Source: CANGYM01 sp044372405
GTDB taxonomy: Bacteria; Pseudomonadota; Alphaproteobacteria; JAJTHO01; CANGYM01
Assembly: GCA_044372405.1 (NCBI GenBank)
Contig: JBILRW010000035.1
Location: forward strand, 1-15,215
Direction of reading: 5' to 3'
Length of the DNA stretch: 15,215 bases
This document shows positions 1 through 6,461 of the stretch, in pieces. Position 1 is the stretch's first letter; each line of letters opens with the position of its first letter. The notes under the pieces are model-generated. The model was not told the DNA's origin and did not search any database. It was given only the letters and a program-made list of their open reading frames with translations. Both the position numbers and the translations under genes were made by a program.

Positions 1-519
1 TGCGTGAACTCAAGGCTCTGATGCAAGAAAAAGAGCCGTGGGCGGCGCGGATGTATCGCCATTTGCAGCGGCTGTCGCGGCTGGTGAAGCGGCCGGTATC
101 CAGGCAGGCACAGGTACGTTTTGTGCGGCTCTATGATGCCATTGTGCGGCGTGGCCTGGCCTTTCACGAAGCGCAACCGCCCTTTGCCCAAAAGCCAAAA
201 GCCGGCAAAACCGCCAAACGCATCGGGCATAACCTGCTCATCCGTTTGCGGGATTTTAAAGACGCGGTGCTGCGCTGTCTGTTCGATCCATCCGTGCCGT
301 TCACCAATAACCTCGCCGAACGCGACATCCGCATGATGAAGGTCAAACAAAAAATCTCCGGCGGCTTCCGCACCCTAAACGGCGCACAAACCTTCGCCAC
401 CCTCCGATCCCTCCTCTCCACCGCTGCCAAACAAAACCTCAACCTCCTCCAAACCATCAAAAATGCCTTCGCAGGTCACCCGCCCCCCATCCCCGTTTAA
501 AGGGGAGGTAGGGAGTTAC
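1..519 (+). mobile_element. IS66-family insertion sequence, right end
   Basis: The window opens inside an IS66-type element: the transposase reading frame ends at 500, and 19 bp later the sequence reads GGGAGTTAC (511-519). On the opposite strand this begins GTAACTCCC, and IS66-family terminal repeats commonly begin with GTAA, so I place the right end at 519. The left end and the accessory tnpA/tnpB genes lie outside the window, so completeness cannot be judged. The element abuts a phage terminase fragment that begins at 530. The 8-bp target duplication expected for the family cannot be tested with one end. Confidence 0.75.
3..500 (+). CDS. IS66 family transposase, C-terminal part (5' end outside window)
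   Basis: The frame is open from the first complete codon at position 3 to the TAA at 498-500, so the N-terminal part of the protein lies upstream of the window. The C-terminal half is the DDE_Tnp_IS66 domain: the stretch NNLAERDIRMMKVKQKISG (nt 307-363) contains the glutamate of the DDE triad in NLAER. It is followed by the typical FRTLNGAQTFATLRSLLST segment and a C-terminal helix. The product would catalyse cut-and-paste or replicative movement of the element. The visible part has no frameshift. Whether the whole gene is intact cannot be seen. Family assignment is firm. Confidence 0.9.
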   Translation, partial: RELKALMQEKEPWAARMYRHLQRLSRLVKRPVSRQAQVRFVRLYDAIVRRGLAFHEAQPPFAQKPKAGKTAKRIGHNLLIRLRDFKDAVLRCLFDPSVPFTNNLAERDIRMMKVKQKISGGFRTLNGAQTFATLRSLLSTAAKQNLNLLQTIKNAFAGHPPPIPV

Positions 520-529
520 CTTAAAAGCA

Positions 530-961
530 TCAATGACTCCTATCGGGGCATTGCCAAGTCTTTAGAAAAAATTCTCTAACCTTGATCTTCTCGCGTTCGA
601 TGCCAAGGGTAATGCCGGCGGCGCGGGCGTAAATCCGGCAATCGAGAGCTTCGTTGCGTTCCCGCAATTTCTGCCATTCGCGTTTGGGGCAGCCCTTGAC
701 GGTCTTGGTTATCAGCTGTTCTGCCGTCAGCTGCTTGAAGCATTCGGCTTCATACTGCGGAAAGTGGCAGTATCCGCCGGGAAACTGGCTGTCTTCACCG
801 CACTGGAGCTTCAGCCACTGGTACAGTTCAGATTTCAGCAGCGAAACGCCCACTGGCCAGACCTTGATGCCGCGCCGCAGGCGTTTGCCGCCGATATTAT
901 TTCCTACCGCACTAAGGTTAGTTTTTTTGGAAGGTTGCGATGGCTCTGAGGATGGACCATT
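530..961 (-). pseudogene. Phage terminase large subunit (GpA family), C-terminal remnant
   Basis: A minus-strand frame of 143 codons is open from an in-frame TAA (962-964) down to the TGA at 530-532. It carries the C-terminal hallmarks of lambda-type GpA terminases: VWPVGVSLLKSELYQWLKL, GGYCHFPQYEAECFKQL and REWQKLRERNEALDCRIYAR. In intact GpA proteins (about 600-700 aa) this region belongs to the nuclease half that cuts concatemeric phage DNA at packaging. The ATPase half and all other phage genes are missing here, and the upstream sequence is interrupted by a stop, so this is a prophage scrap. It lies directly beside the IS66 end. A GTG at 853 could in principle initiate a 107-aa product, but I see no reason to think it functions. 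Confidence 0.8.
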
Positions 962-982
962 TTAACGTGAGTTCGACGTAAG

Positions 983-1028
983 GTCAAAGAAAATGCTTGC
1001 ATGGTGTCAAGAAAATTCTTGCATGGGA
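983..1028 (+). repeat. Imperfect 23-bp tandem duplication
   Basis: Two adjacent copies of GTCAA(A)GAAAATgCTTGCATGG lie at 983-1005 and 1006-1028, differing by one indel and a few substitutions. They sit between the terminase scrap and lepB. Each copy contains TTGCAT, but I found no convincing -10 box at a fixed distance, so I do not call a promoter. Function unknown. Confidence 0.6.
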
Positions 1029-1125
1029 TGGTGTGACAGTTTTTTTTGCGTCAACCCGCTAGCCAACACCAACAAAATGCTCTAGCCTTTGGCCTCTCTT
1101 CATCGGATGTCCTGCGTACGTTTAT

Positions 1126-1884
1126 ATGTCTTCGTCTCCTTTAGAAACCGAAAAAACCCCCTCTTGGGTGGGGCAAAACATTAAGGCTGTTGTAAATGCC
1201 TTTGTTTTGTACCTGTTGTTTACCACGTTTTTGTTTCAGCCGTTTAATATCCCCTCGGAATCCATGCTGCGTACCCTGAAAATTGGGGATTTTTTGTTTG
1301 TTTCCAAATATGCCTACGGTTTTGGGCGGTATTCCTTTCCCATCGATATGGTGTGGCTTTTGGGGGAAGGCCGTTTGTTTTTTACCGAGCCCAAACGGGG
1401 CGATATCATTGTTTTTGAAAATGAAAAAATGGGCATAACGTATATCAAACGTCTGATTGGACTGCCCGGGGATACGATTCAGGTGAAGGACAGCATCGTT
1501 TATCTGAATGGCCAGCCCATCAAACGCACGCCGGCGCCGGATTTTGTGGATAAGGAGGGTCAGGCGTTTCCGGCATTCACCGAAACACTGCCAAACGGCG
1601 TTTCCTATACGGTGCTGGAAAAGGACGGCAACAACGGACAACTGGACAACACGCCGCTGTATACCATGCCGCCAGAGATGTATTTTATGATGGGGGATAA
1701 CCGCGATCGATCGGCAGACAGCCGGGATCCTTCCCTGGGGATGACGCATAAGAGTGCCCTGAAGGGACGGGCAGAGCGGATTTTCTATTCCAGTGAGGGC
1801 AATTATAATATCCTGCAGTTTTGGGCGTTCCCCTTTAGCCTGCGGATGGATCGTTTTTTTATTGATTTGCGACCGTTTGATTAG
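1126..1884 (+). CDS. lepB: Signal peptidase I
   Basis: This inner-membrane serine protease removes signal peptides from proteins exported by Sec or Tat. The 252-aa protein has one clear N-terminal membrane segment (about residues 21-40) followed by the periplasmic domain. The nucleophile box is NIPSESML (41-48, catalytic Ser46). The general-base lysine is Lys108 in TYIKRLIGLPGD. Box E is MMGDNRDRSADSRDP (188-202). Length is normal for alphaproteobacteria. No good Shine-Dalgarno precedes ATG 1126; it is chosen because the conserved N-terminus fits, and the upstream ATG at 1107 is out of frame. It starts the lepB-rnc-era operon, with rnc beginning 2 nt after its stop. Confidence 0.97.
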   Translation: MSSSPLETEKTPSWVGQNIKAVVNAFVLYLLFTTFLFQPFNIPSESMLRTLKIGDFLFVSKYAYGFGRYSFPIDMVWLLGEGRLFFTEPKRGDIIVFENEKMGITYIKRLIGLPGDTIQVKDSIVYLNGQPIKRTPAPDFVDKEGQAFPAFTETLPNGVSYTVLEKDGNNGQLDNTPLYTMPPEMYFMMGDNRDRSADSRDPSLGMTHKSALKGRAERIFYSSEGNYNILQFWAFPFSLRMDRFFIDLRPFD

Positions 1885-1886
1885 GG

Positions 1887-2576
1887 ATGATGAAGAATGA
1901 TTCAGGGTTTTGGGACATGCTAACGTCACTGGAAAACGCTTTGGGGTACACGTTTACGCAGCGGGATCTGTTGCACCAGGCCCTGACCCATGCCAGTATG
2001 CCCGGCACCGTGAGTTATGAACGGCTGGAATTTTTGGGCGACCGTGTTTTGGGACTGGTCATGGCCGAATGGCTGCTGGAGGCCTTTCCCACCGAATCCG
2101 AAGGGGCCATTGCCAAGCGGTTTGCGGCGTTGGTTCGGAAAGAGGCTCTGCTGCAGGTGGCTGAGGCCCTCAATTTATCCATCCATGTCCGGTCATTTAT
2201 GGGGGATCGGGCTTTGCTGGCCCGGGGACAGGACGGCGTTCTGGCGGATTGTTGTGAGGCGCTGATTGCGGCCCTTTACCTGGATGCGGGCTTGGATACG
2301 GCCCGGGCGTTTATTCGGCGTTATTGGGATGATCAGCTGACCCAGCGGGATCGCCCCCCCCAGGATGCCAAATCGGCGCTGCAGGAATGGGCCCAGGCCC
2401 GGGGGTATGATCGCCCCGAGTATACCATCATCGAAACCAAAGGCCCCGATCATAACCCTGATTTTACCATCAAGGTCACCGTTAAGGGGTTGAGAGAAGA
2501 GATTATTGCCACAGGAACGTCCAAAAAACAGGCAGAACAACGGGCAGCGGAGCAGGCATTGAGGTGGCTGGCATGA
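1887..2576 (+). CDS. rnc: Ribonuclease III
   Basis: RNase III cleaves double-stranded RNA, in rRNA maturation and mRNA turnover. The 229-aa protein has the RIII signature ERLEFLGDRVL (45-55). Glu45 and Asp52, with Asp121 and Glu124 in LADCCEALIAAL, form the metal-binding catalytic set. A C-terminal double-stranded-RNA-binding domain (about 154-228) starts at DAKSALQEWAQ and includes GPDHNPDFTIKVTVKG and TSKKQAEQRAAEQAL. It begins 2 nt after lepB stops, with a second in-frame ATG right behind the first, so translation is probably coupled to lepB. Its TGA overlaps the start of era in an ATGA arrangement. No anomalies seen. Confidence 0.97.
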   Translation: MMKNDSGFWDMLTSLENALGYTFTQRDLLHQALTHASMPGTVSYERLEFLGDRVLGLVMAEWLLEAFPTESEGAIAKRFAALVRKEALLQVAEALNLSIHVRSFMGDRALLARGQDGVLADCCEALIAALYLDAGLDTARAFIRRYWDDQLTQRDRPPQDAKSALQEWAQARGYDRPEYTIIETKGPDHNPDFTIKVTVKGLREEIIATGTSKKQAEQRAAEQALRWLA

Positions 2577-3508
2577 TCCATTCAGAGGACAGAGGACGGA
2601 AGACAGCGGACGGACAAGAGGCCCCCACCCAAAGTGGTCTGGTCCTGTTTTTGGGGGTTCCCAATGCGGGGAAATCCAGTTTGCTCAATGCCATTTTGGG
2701 GATAAGGCTGGCGGCCGTCAGTCACAAACCCAACATGACGCGGTTTTGCATTACCGGCGTTCATACGGAAGGGACAGCCCAAATGGTCCTGATGGACGCG
2801 CCGGGGTTGATGCAATCGCCGCAAAATTTATTGGAAAAAACCATCCAGAGTCATTTAAAGCAAACCTTAACCACCGTGGATGTGGTGGTGGCAGTGGTGG
2901 ATGTGGCGACGGCCTTTCATGATCGGGAAGCGCAGCTGTATACCCTGTTGGCGCGGGAGGAAAAACCGGTTTTGCTCATTCTCAATAAAATTGATACGAT
3001 CAAAAAAGATGATTTGTTGCCCCTGCTGGCCCGCTATCAAGAGGAAACCCCGTTTTGGCGGGCGATTATTCCCGTATCGGCCCAGAAAAAACAGGGGATC
3101 GACCGTGTTCTCTCCGAAATCAAGCAATCTCTGCCCCAGGGGCCGTGGTTGTGCGCTGAGGATGATTTGAGCACGCTGCCCATGTCCTTTTTGGCCACGG
3201 AGGCCACGCGGGAGCAAATTTACAAGCATCTGCATGATGAATTGCCCTACCACCTGCATGTCACGGGGGAATCCTGGGAAACCAAGCGCGATGGCAGCGC
3301 GGTGATCCGTCAAACCATTTGGGTGGATGACGAACGGTACCGCCGGATTTTGCTGGGGCACAAGGGCCAAACGCTGAAAGCCATTGGGGAAGAGGCCAGG
3401 GGCACAATCTCCCGATGGTTGGATCATCCGGTGCATTTGTTTTTAACGGTTATGGTGGATGCGCAGTGGACGAAACGGTTAACCATGACCCCGGGGGAAC
3501 GTCGCTGA
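2573..3508 (+). CDS. era: GTPase Era
   Basis: Era is an essential GTPase that binds 16S rRNA in 30S subunit assembly. The 311-aa protein has G1 GVPNAGKSS (28-36), a G2 threonine in KPNMTRF, G3 DAPG (75-78, normally DTPG), G4 NKID (138-141) and G5 VSAQK. A C-terminal KH domain contains ILLGHKGQTLKAIGEEA. I prefer ATG 2573, whose ATGA overlaps the rnc stop and which is preceded by GAGGTGG at 2561-2567, over the GTG at 2564 three codons upstream. The roughly 20 residues before the G domain are unconserved and come partly from a heptamer repeat (2584-2611). In many alphaproteobacteria recO follows era; here a palindromic repeat and amgK follow. Confidence 0.96.
   Translation: MIHSEDRGRKTADGQEAPTQSGLVLFLGVPNAGKSSLLNAILGIRLAAVSHKPNMTRFCITGVHTEGTAQMVLMDAPGLMQSPQNLLEKTIQSHLKQTLTTVDVVVAVVDVATAFHDREAQLYTLLAREEKPVLLILNKIDTIKKDDLLPLLARYQEETPFWRAIIPVSAQKKQGIDRVLSEIKQSLPQGPWLCAEDDLSTLPMSFLATEATREQIYKHLHDELPYHLHVTGESWETKRDGSAVIRQTIWVDDERYRRILLGHKGQTLKAIGEEARGTISRWLDHPVHLFLTVMVDAQWTKRLTMTPGERR
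2584..2611 (+). repeat. Degenerate 7-bp tandem repeat inside the 5' end of era
   Basis: Four consecutive heptamers read AGAGGAC, AGAGGAC, GGAAGAC and AGCGGAC. They encode part of the variable, hydrophilic N-terminal leader of Era, ahead of the G1 motif, and do not disturb the frame. This could be a short microsatellite expansion or the trace of a dispersed repeat. Confidence 0.6.
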
Positions 3509-3544
3509 TGCACGCCTCTCACCCCCCCCCTTTTTCGTCATTTT

Positions 3545-3633
3545 CGTCATTGCAAGGAGCAACGCGACGAAGCAATCCAGGATTTTGGGGCGCTGAAAAA
3601 GGTCTGGATTGCTTCGCTGCGCTCGCAATGACG
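3545..3633. repeat. Dispersed palindromic repeat, copy A (about 89 bp)
   Basis: The left arm starts CGTCATTGCAAGGAGCAACG and runs on to GAAGCAATCCAG. The right arm reads CTGGATTGCTTCG and ends GCTCGCAATGACG, forming a long imperfect hairpin around about 29 nt of loop. A second copy of the same family lies at 12994-13081. Repeats of this general form (CGTCATTGCGAGGAGC...GAAGCAATC) are known to be scattered between genes in several bacterial phyla. It separates era from amgK and might also act as a bidirectional transcription barrier, but it has no U-run and that is inference. Confidence 0.9.
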
Positions 3634-3653
3634 GTTAATAGGGGTGTCTTCAT

Positions 3654-4619
3654 ATGACCCGCCTTTCCCTGACTGAGTATTTAAAAACCCTGCCCCTAAC
3701 GGTAAGTGAGATCATCACGTTGCCCGCCGATGCGTCGCGCCGGACGTTTCACCGTATCATCACCGATAAAGGCCCCCGGATGCTGATGGATGCACCGCCG
3801 CCCCATGAGGACATCCGGCCCTATGTTCATGTTGCGGGGTTGCTGCAGCAGCAAACCCTCTCCGCCCCCGAGATTTTCCACCAAGACCCCGAGCATGGCT
3901 ATGTGGTGATGGAGGATTTGGGGGATGATACCTTTACCCGTGTCCTGAAACAAACGCCCAATCAGGAAGCCGTTTTGTACAACAGCGCGCTGTCGGTTTT
4001 AACGCACCTGAGCCACCAGGCGCCGCCCCAGGACCTTCCCCCCTATGACCTGGACCTTCTGATGCGGGAATTGGCCCTGTACCCTGACTGGGCTGTGACG
4101 TTTTCGCCGGAACAGCGCAAGGTTTGGGATGAGGTTTGGGCCGAGACGCTGGAAAAAACAGTGCTGTCCTCCCACCACAACGTCCTGGTTTTGCGGGATT
4201 ATCACGTGGATAATATGATTTGGTTGCCCCAGCGCCAGGACGTCAGACAATGCGGCCTGCTGGATTTTCAGGATGCGGTTGTGGGGCATCCGGCCTATGA
4301 TCTGGTGTCCTTATTATGGGATGCGCGGCGGGATGTGCCAAACAAAGCCCGTTACCTGATGACCTATTTGAACGACACGGGTTTTGAGGCTGGCACGTTT
4401 ATGCCGGCGTATCTGGTGTTGGGATTACAGCGGACCCTAAAAATTATCGGTATTTTTCACCGCCTGAACCGCCGCGATGGCAAGCCCCATTACCTCACAC
4501 ACCTGCCGCGGCTGAGACATTACGTCACGTTCTTTTTGGCCCAGCCGGCGTGTGCGCCGATGGCGGAGGGGTTGGGGGATGTGCTAAGGGTCCCCTCCCC
4601 CCCTGCTCCGGAGGGTTAG
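3654..4619 (+). CDS. amgK: N-acetylmuramate/N-acetylglucosamine kinase
   Basis: This 321-aa aminoglycoside-phosphotransferase-fold kinase has the catalytic loop LRDYHVDNMIW (180-190, Asp182) and metal-binding LDFQDA (203-208, Asp205), then GHPAYDLVSLLWDARRDV. Those signatures and the adjacent murU identify it as AmgK, which phosphorylates the anomeric hydroxyl of recovered MurNAc (and GlcNAc). MurU then makes UDP-MurNAc, bypassing MurA and de novo synthesis. In Pseudomonas and Caulobacter this route lowers fosfomycin sensitivity. ATG 3654 follows AGGGG at about 3640-3645. The last residues, VPSPPAPEG, come from an inverted-repeat element (4591-4714) and look unrelated to the family. It is followed directly by murU. 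Confidence 0.87.
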   Translation: MTRLSLTEYLKTLPLTVSEIITLPADASRRTFHRIITDKGPRMLMDAPPPHEDIRPYVHVAGLLQQQTLSAPEIFHQDPEHGYVVMEDLGDDTFTRVLKQTPNQEAVLYNSALSVLTHLSHQAPPQDLPPYDLDLLMRELALYPDWAVTFSPEQRKVWDEVWAETLEKTVLSSHHNVLVLRDYHVDNMIWLPQRQDVRQCGLLDFQDAVVGHPAYDLVSLLWDARRDVPNKARYLMTYLNDTGFEAGTFMPAYLVLGLQRTLKIIGIFHRLNRRDGKPHYLTHLPRLRHYVTFFLAQPACAPMAEGLGDVLRVPSPPAPEG

Positions 4620-4714
4620 GGTGGGGGGTGGCATGCCGCATAACACAACTCAGCCGGTGGATTCTGGGGCATACACCCCCCCACCCCAGCCCTCCGGAGC
4701 AGGGGGGGAGGGAG
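4591..4714. repeat. Inverted-repeat element spanning the amgK-murU junction
   Basis: The arm at 4591-4634 (TCCCCTCCCCCCCTGCTCCG, then GAGGGTTAGGGTGGGGGGTG) is nearly the reverse complement of 4671-4714 (ending CCCTCCGGAGCAGGGGGGGA). Roughly 44 bp pair with a handful of mismatches around a 36-nt spacer. The element carries the amgK stop codon (4617-4619), so it encodes the AmgK tail, and it is open in the murU frame upstream of the conserved MurU start. It could form a strong hairpin in the bicistronic mRNA. Confidence 0.88.
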
Positions 4715-5427
4715 TCCCCACCACCGCCATGATCCTGGCCGCTGGCCTTGGCACCCGCATGATGCCCCTAACGGCTGAGCGGCCCAAGGCCATGGTTTCT
4801 GTTCTGAATCGCCCCATGATCGACGGGATTTTGGATCATCTAGCGGCCATGGGGGTTCAAAAAATTGTTGTGAACGTGCACTATCAAAAAAAACCCTTGA
4901 TGGATCATCTGAAAAACCATCCTTTGGGACATCGCATGGTGATTCTGGAGGAAGATGAGCGCCTGGAAACCGGCGGCGGTATTGTCAACGCGCTGCCTGA
5001 ACTGGGAAGCGATCCCTTTTTTTGTATCAACTGTGATAGTTTATGGCTGGATGGTCCGGTATCGGCACTAAAGCGCTTGGCCATGACGTTTGATCCGGAG
5101 AGGATGGATGCTCTTTTATTACTTTATCCCACCGTCAAACTAACCCCAGAACACACCACGGGGGATTTTTTCATGAAACCTTCGGGTCAACTCACCCGCC
5201 GAACGCGCCCCCACATCGCGCCGTATCTGTATACGGGCATTCAGATTTTGCATCCGCGACTGTTGGCGGGGGAGGCCAAACGTCCCTTTTCCCTGAATGT
5301 TGTTTACAATCGGGCCTTAGGCCAGGGCCGCCTGTTCGGACAGCGGCATGATGGGGTGTGGTACCACGTCAGTACGCCTGTGGATGTGGTGGAAACGGAA
5401 GAAACTCTGCGGTTTTTGGGGTGGTGA
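4633..5427 (+). CDS. murU: N-acetylmuramate alpha-1-phosphate uridylyltransferase
   Basis: This nucleotidyltransferase converts MurNAc-1-phosphate and UTP to UDP-MurNAc, the step after AmgK in peptidoglycan recycling. The sugar-nucleotide pyrophosphorylase signature is AMILAAGLGTRMMPLTAERP, with the conserved lysine in PKAMV just after. It is followed by ETGGGIVNALPELG and the metal-site region NCDSLW, and ends with WYHVSTPVDVVETEETL. The start is uncertain: GTG 4621, ATG 4633 (preceded by a G-rich stretch) or ATG 4729, which begins exactly at MILAAG. Everything between 4621 and 4714 derives from the inverted-repeat element, so the native start may be 4729 and the leader an acquired extension. 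A related glucose-1-phosphate-type transferase is possible, but the amgK neighbour favours MurU. Confidence 0.85.
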   Translation: MPHNTTQPVDSGAYTPPPQPSGAGGEGVPTTAMILAAGLGTRMMPLTAERPKAMVSVLNRPMIDGILDHLAAMGVQKIVVNVHYQKKPLMDHLKNHPLGHRMVILEEDERLETGGGIVNALPELGSDPFFCINCDSLWLDGPVSALKRLAMTFDPERMDALLLLYPTVKLTPEHTTGDFFMKPSGQLTRRTRPHIAPYLYTGIQILHPRLLAGEAKRPFSLNVVYNRALGQGRLFGQRHDGVWYHVSTPVDVVETEETLRFLGW

Positions 5428-5434
5428 CAAACGA

Positions 5435-6034
5435 TCACGCCCCCTGAACATGACCCCGGCGTTTTTGGCTGAAGGCCTGGGTTTGTTCCAGCTCTTCGTT
5501 TTGCAGCCACTGCAGGATTTTTTTCGTGGTTTCCAGGGCCTCGTGCAGGCATTTTTCCAGCAAAGAGTGCACCATCACCATCCCCTGGCGCGTGCAAAAA
5601 AACAGGCCCGCGAAAAAGCCCACCACGATGCCGTAATGATGCGTGCCCTCTTCATCCGACGGCGCCATGGCCCGAAGGAAAGCCCGGGCATCCTGGTAAA
5701 AAGAGGTCATGGCCTCAGAGACATTATATTTGTGCTGTTTTAAAAACGTCGCAGCGGCCCGCAAACCCACTTTGATTTGCGTTTGCTGATGGGTGTCCTC
5801 GTCCTGCCCATGTGGCGGCTGCATAAAGAGATCCAGGATTTCCACCTGTTTTTTCACCTGGTCTGTGGAAACATCTTCCTCAACATTCAACCAGCCCCCA
5901 TCGCGCAGGCGATATCCTGGCGTGAGTTCTGAAATGTGACAAATGTCATAGTTTTGTGCTGTCGTTACCATTATAATCGGCCTTGAGGTTTTGTCGTTTA
6001 AAATAAAATTTGTTTTATTATTGGTAAGAATCAT
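5435..6034 (-). CDS. Hypothetical protein, unrecognised
   Basis: I do not recognise this 199-aa protein. It runs convergent to murU with only 7 nt between the stops. It is largely polar and helical, with one hydrophobic stretch at about 134-156 (YGIVVGFFAGLFFCTRQGM) flanked by charged residues, which might be a single membrane or buried helix. The C-terminal part (about 157-185) is predicted-looking amphipathic helix rich in Leu, Glu and Lys. The start is uncertain: ATG 6034 lies in AT-rich DNA with no Shine-Dalgarno, while ATG 5971 (protein MVTTAQNYDICH...) has AAGG 9 nt upstream and looks better. No signal peptide or catalytic motif is visible. Confidence 0.65.
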   Translation of the reverse strand: MILTNNKTNFILNDKTSRPIIMVTTAQNYDICHISELTPGYRLRDGGWLNVEEDVSTDQVKKQVEILDLFMQPPHGQDEDTHQQTQIKVGLRAAATFLKQHKYNVSEAMTSFYQDARAFLRAMAPSDEEGTHHYGIVVGFFAGLFFCTRQGMVMVHSLLEKCLHEALETTKKILQWLQNEELEQTQAFSQKRRGHVQGA

Positions 6035-6135
6035 AACAGATTTTTTCTGGGATGCAATACGTTTGTTTCCTCTGTTTTTTCTTCCCTTCCGGGCCTCAAG
6101 ATTTACACCTATCCCTCCCTCCTCTCCATTGCCGC

Positions 6136-6165
6136 GCTGCCTGAAAAAAAGCTGCCTGAAAAAAA
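6136..6165 (+). repeat. Exact 15-bp tandem duplication
   Basis: GCTGCCTGAAAAAAA occurs twice in a row without mismatch between the hypothetical gene and tRNA-Thr. It is probably a recent slippage product next to an A-run. No function is evident. Confidence 0.8.
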
Positions 6166-6231
6166 GGGTTTAAACAAGGCAAGAGTGTGGTAAAAGATGT
6201 TCCTTTACGATTAGCCTATTATATTTATTAT

Positions 6232-6307
<76 letters not shown>

Positions 6308-6317
6308 GGGTTTTTAG

Positions 6318-6449
6318 GGGGGTTGCAGAAAGTTCCGTGCGTGTTATCCCCGCTTCCAAGGCAACGACCCGCTGAAAGCCAACGCTGTGCAGACTTTCAA
6401 ATCCCCCTCCTTGCAAGAGGATAACGACATTGTGTTTAGGACGGTGTGA
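6318..6449 (+). pseudogene. Possible ORF relic upstream of fic
   Basis: A frame opens after an in-frame TAG (6315-6317) and ends at TGA 6447-6449, overlapping the Shine-Dalgarno of fic. The last 30 codons read like real protein (for example NDPLKANAVQTFKSPSLQED) and the spacing to fic is operon-like. It has no plausible start and no family I recognise. It may be the 3' end of a deleted gene that once preceded fic. Confidence 0.3.
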
Positions 6450-6461
6450 GGAGATAGAATC

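Noticed and set aside
1141..1929. Long minus-strand open frame (262 codons) opposite lepB
   Set aside because: It mirrors the lepB codons, has no recognisable family, and lepB carries all catalytic motifs.
3415..3657. Plus-strand frame running through the palindromic repeat after era
   Set aside because: It overlaps the era end in another frame and the rest is repeat DNA.
5348..5743. Plus-strand frame overlapping the murU end and the hypothetical gene
   Set aside because: Composition is dominated by His, Arg and Lys with no family; it is the antisense of the better-formed minus-strand frame at 5435-6034.
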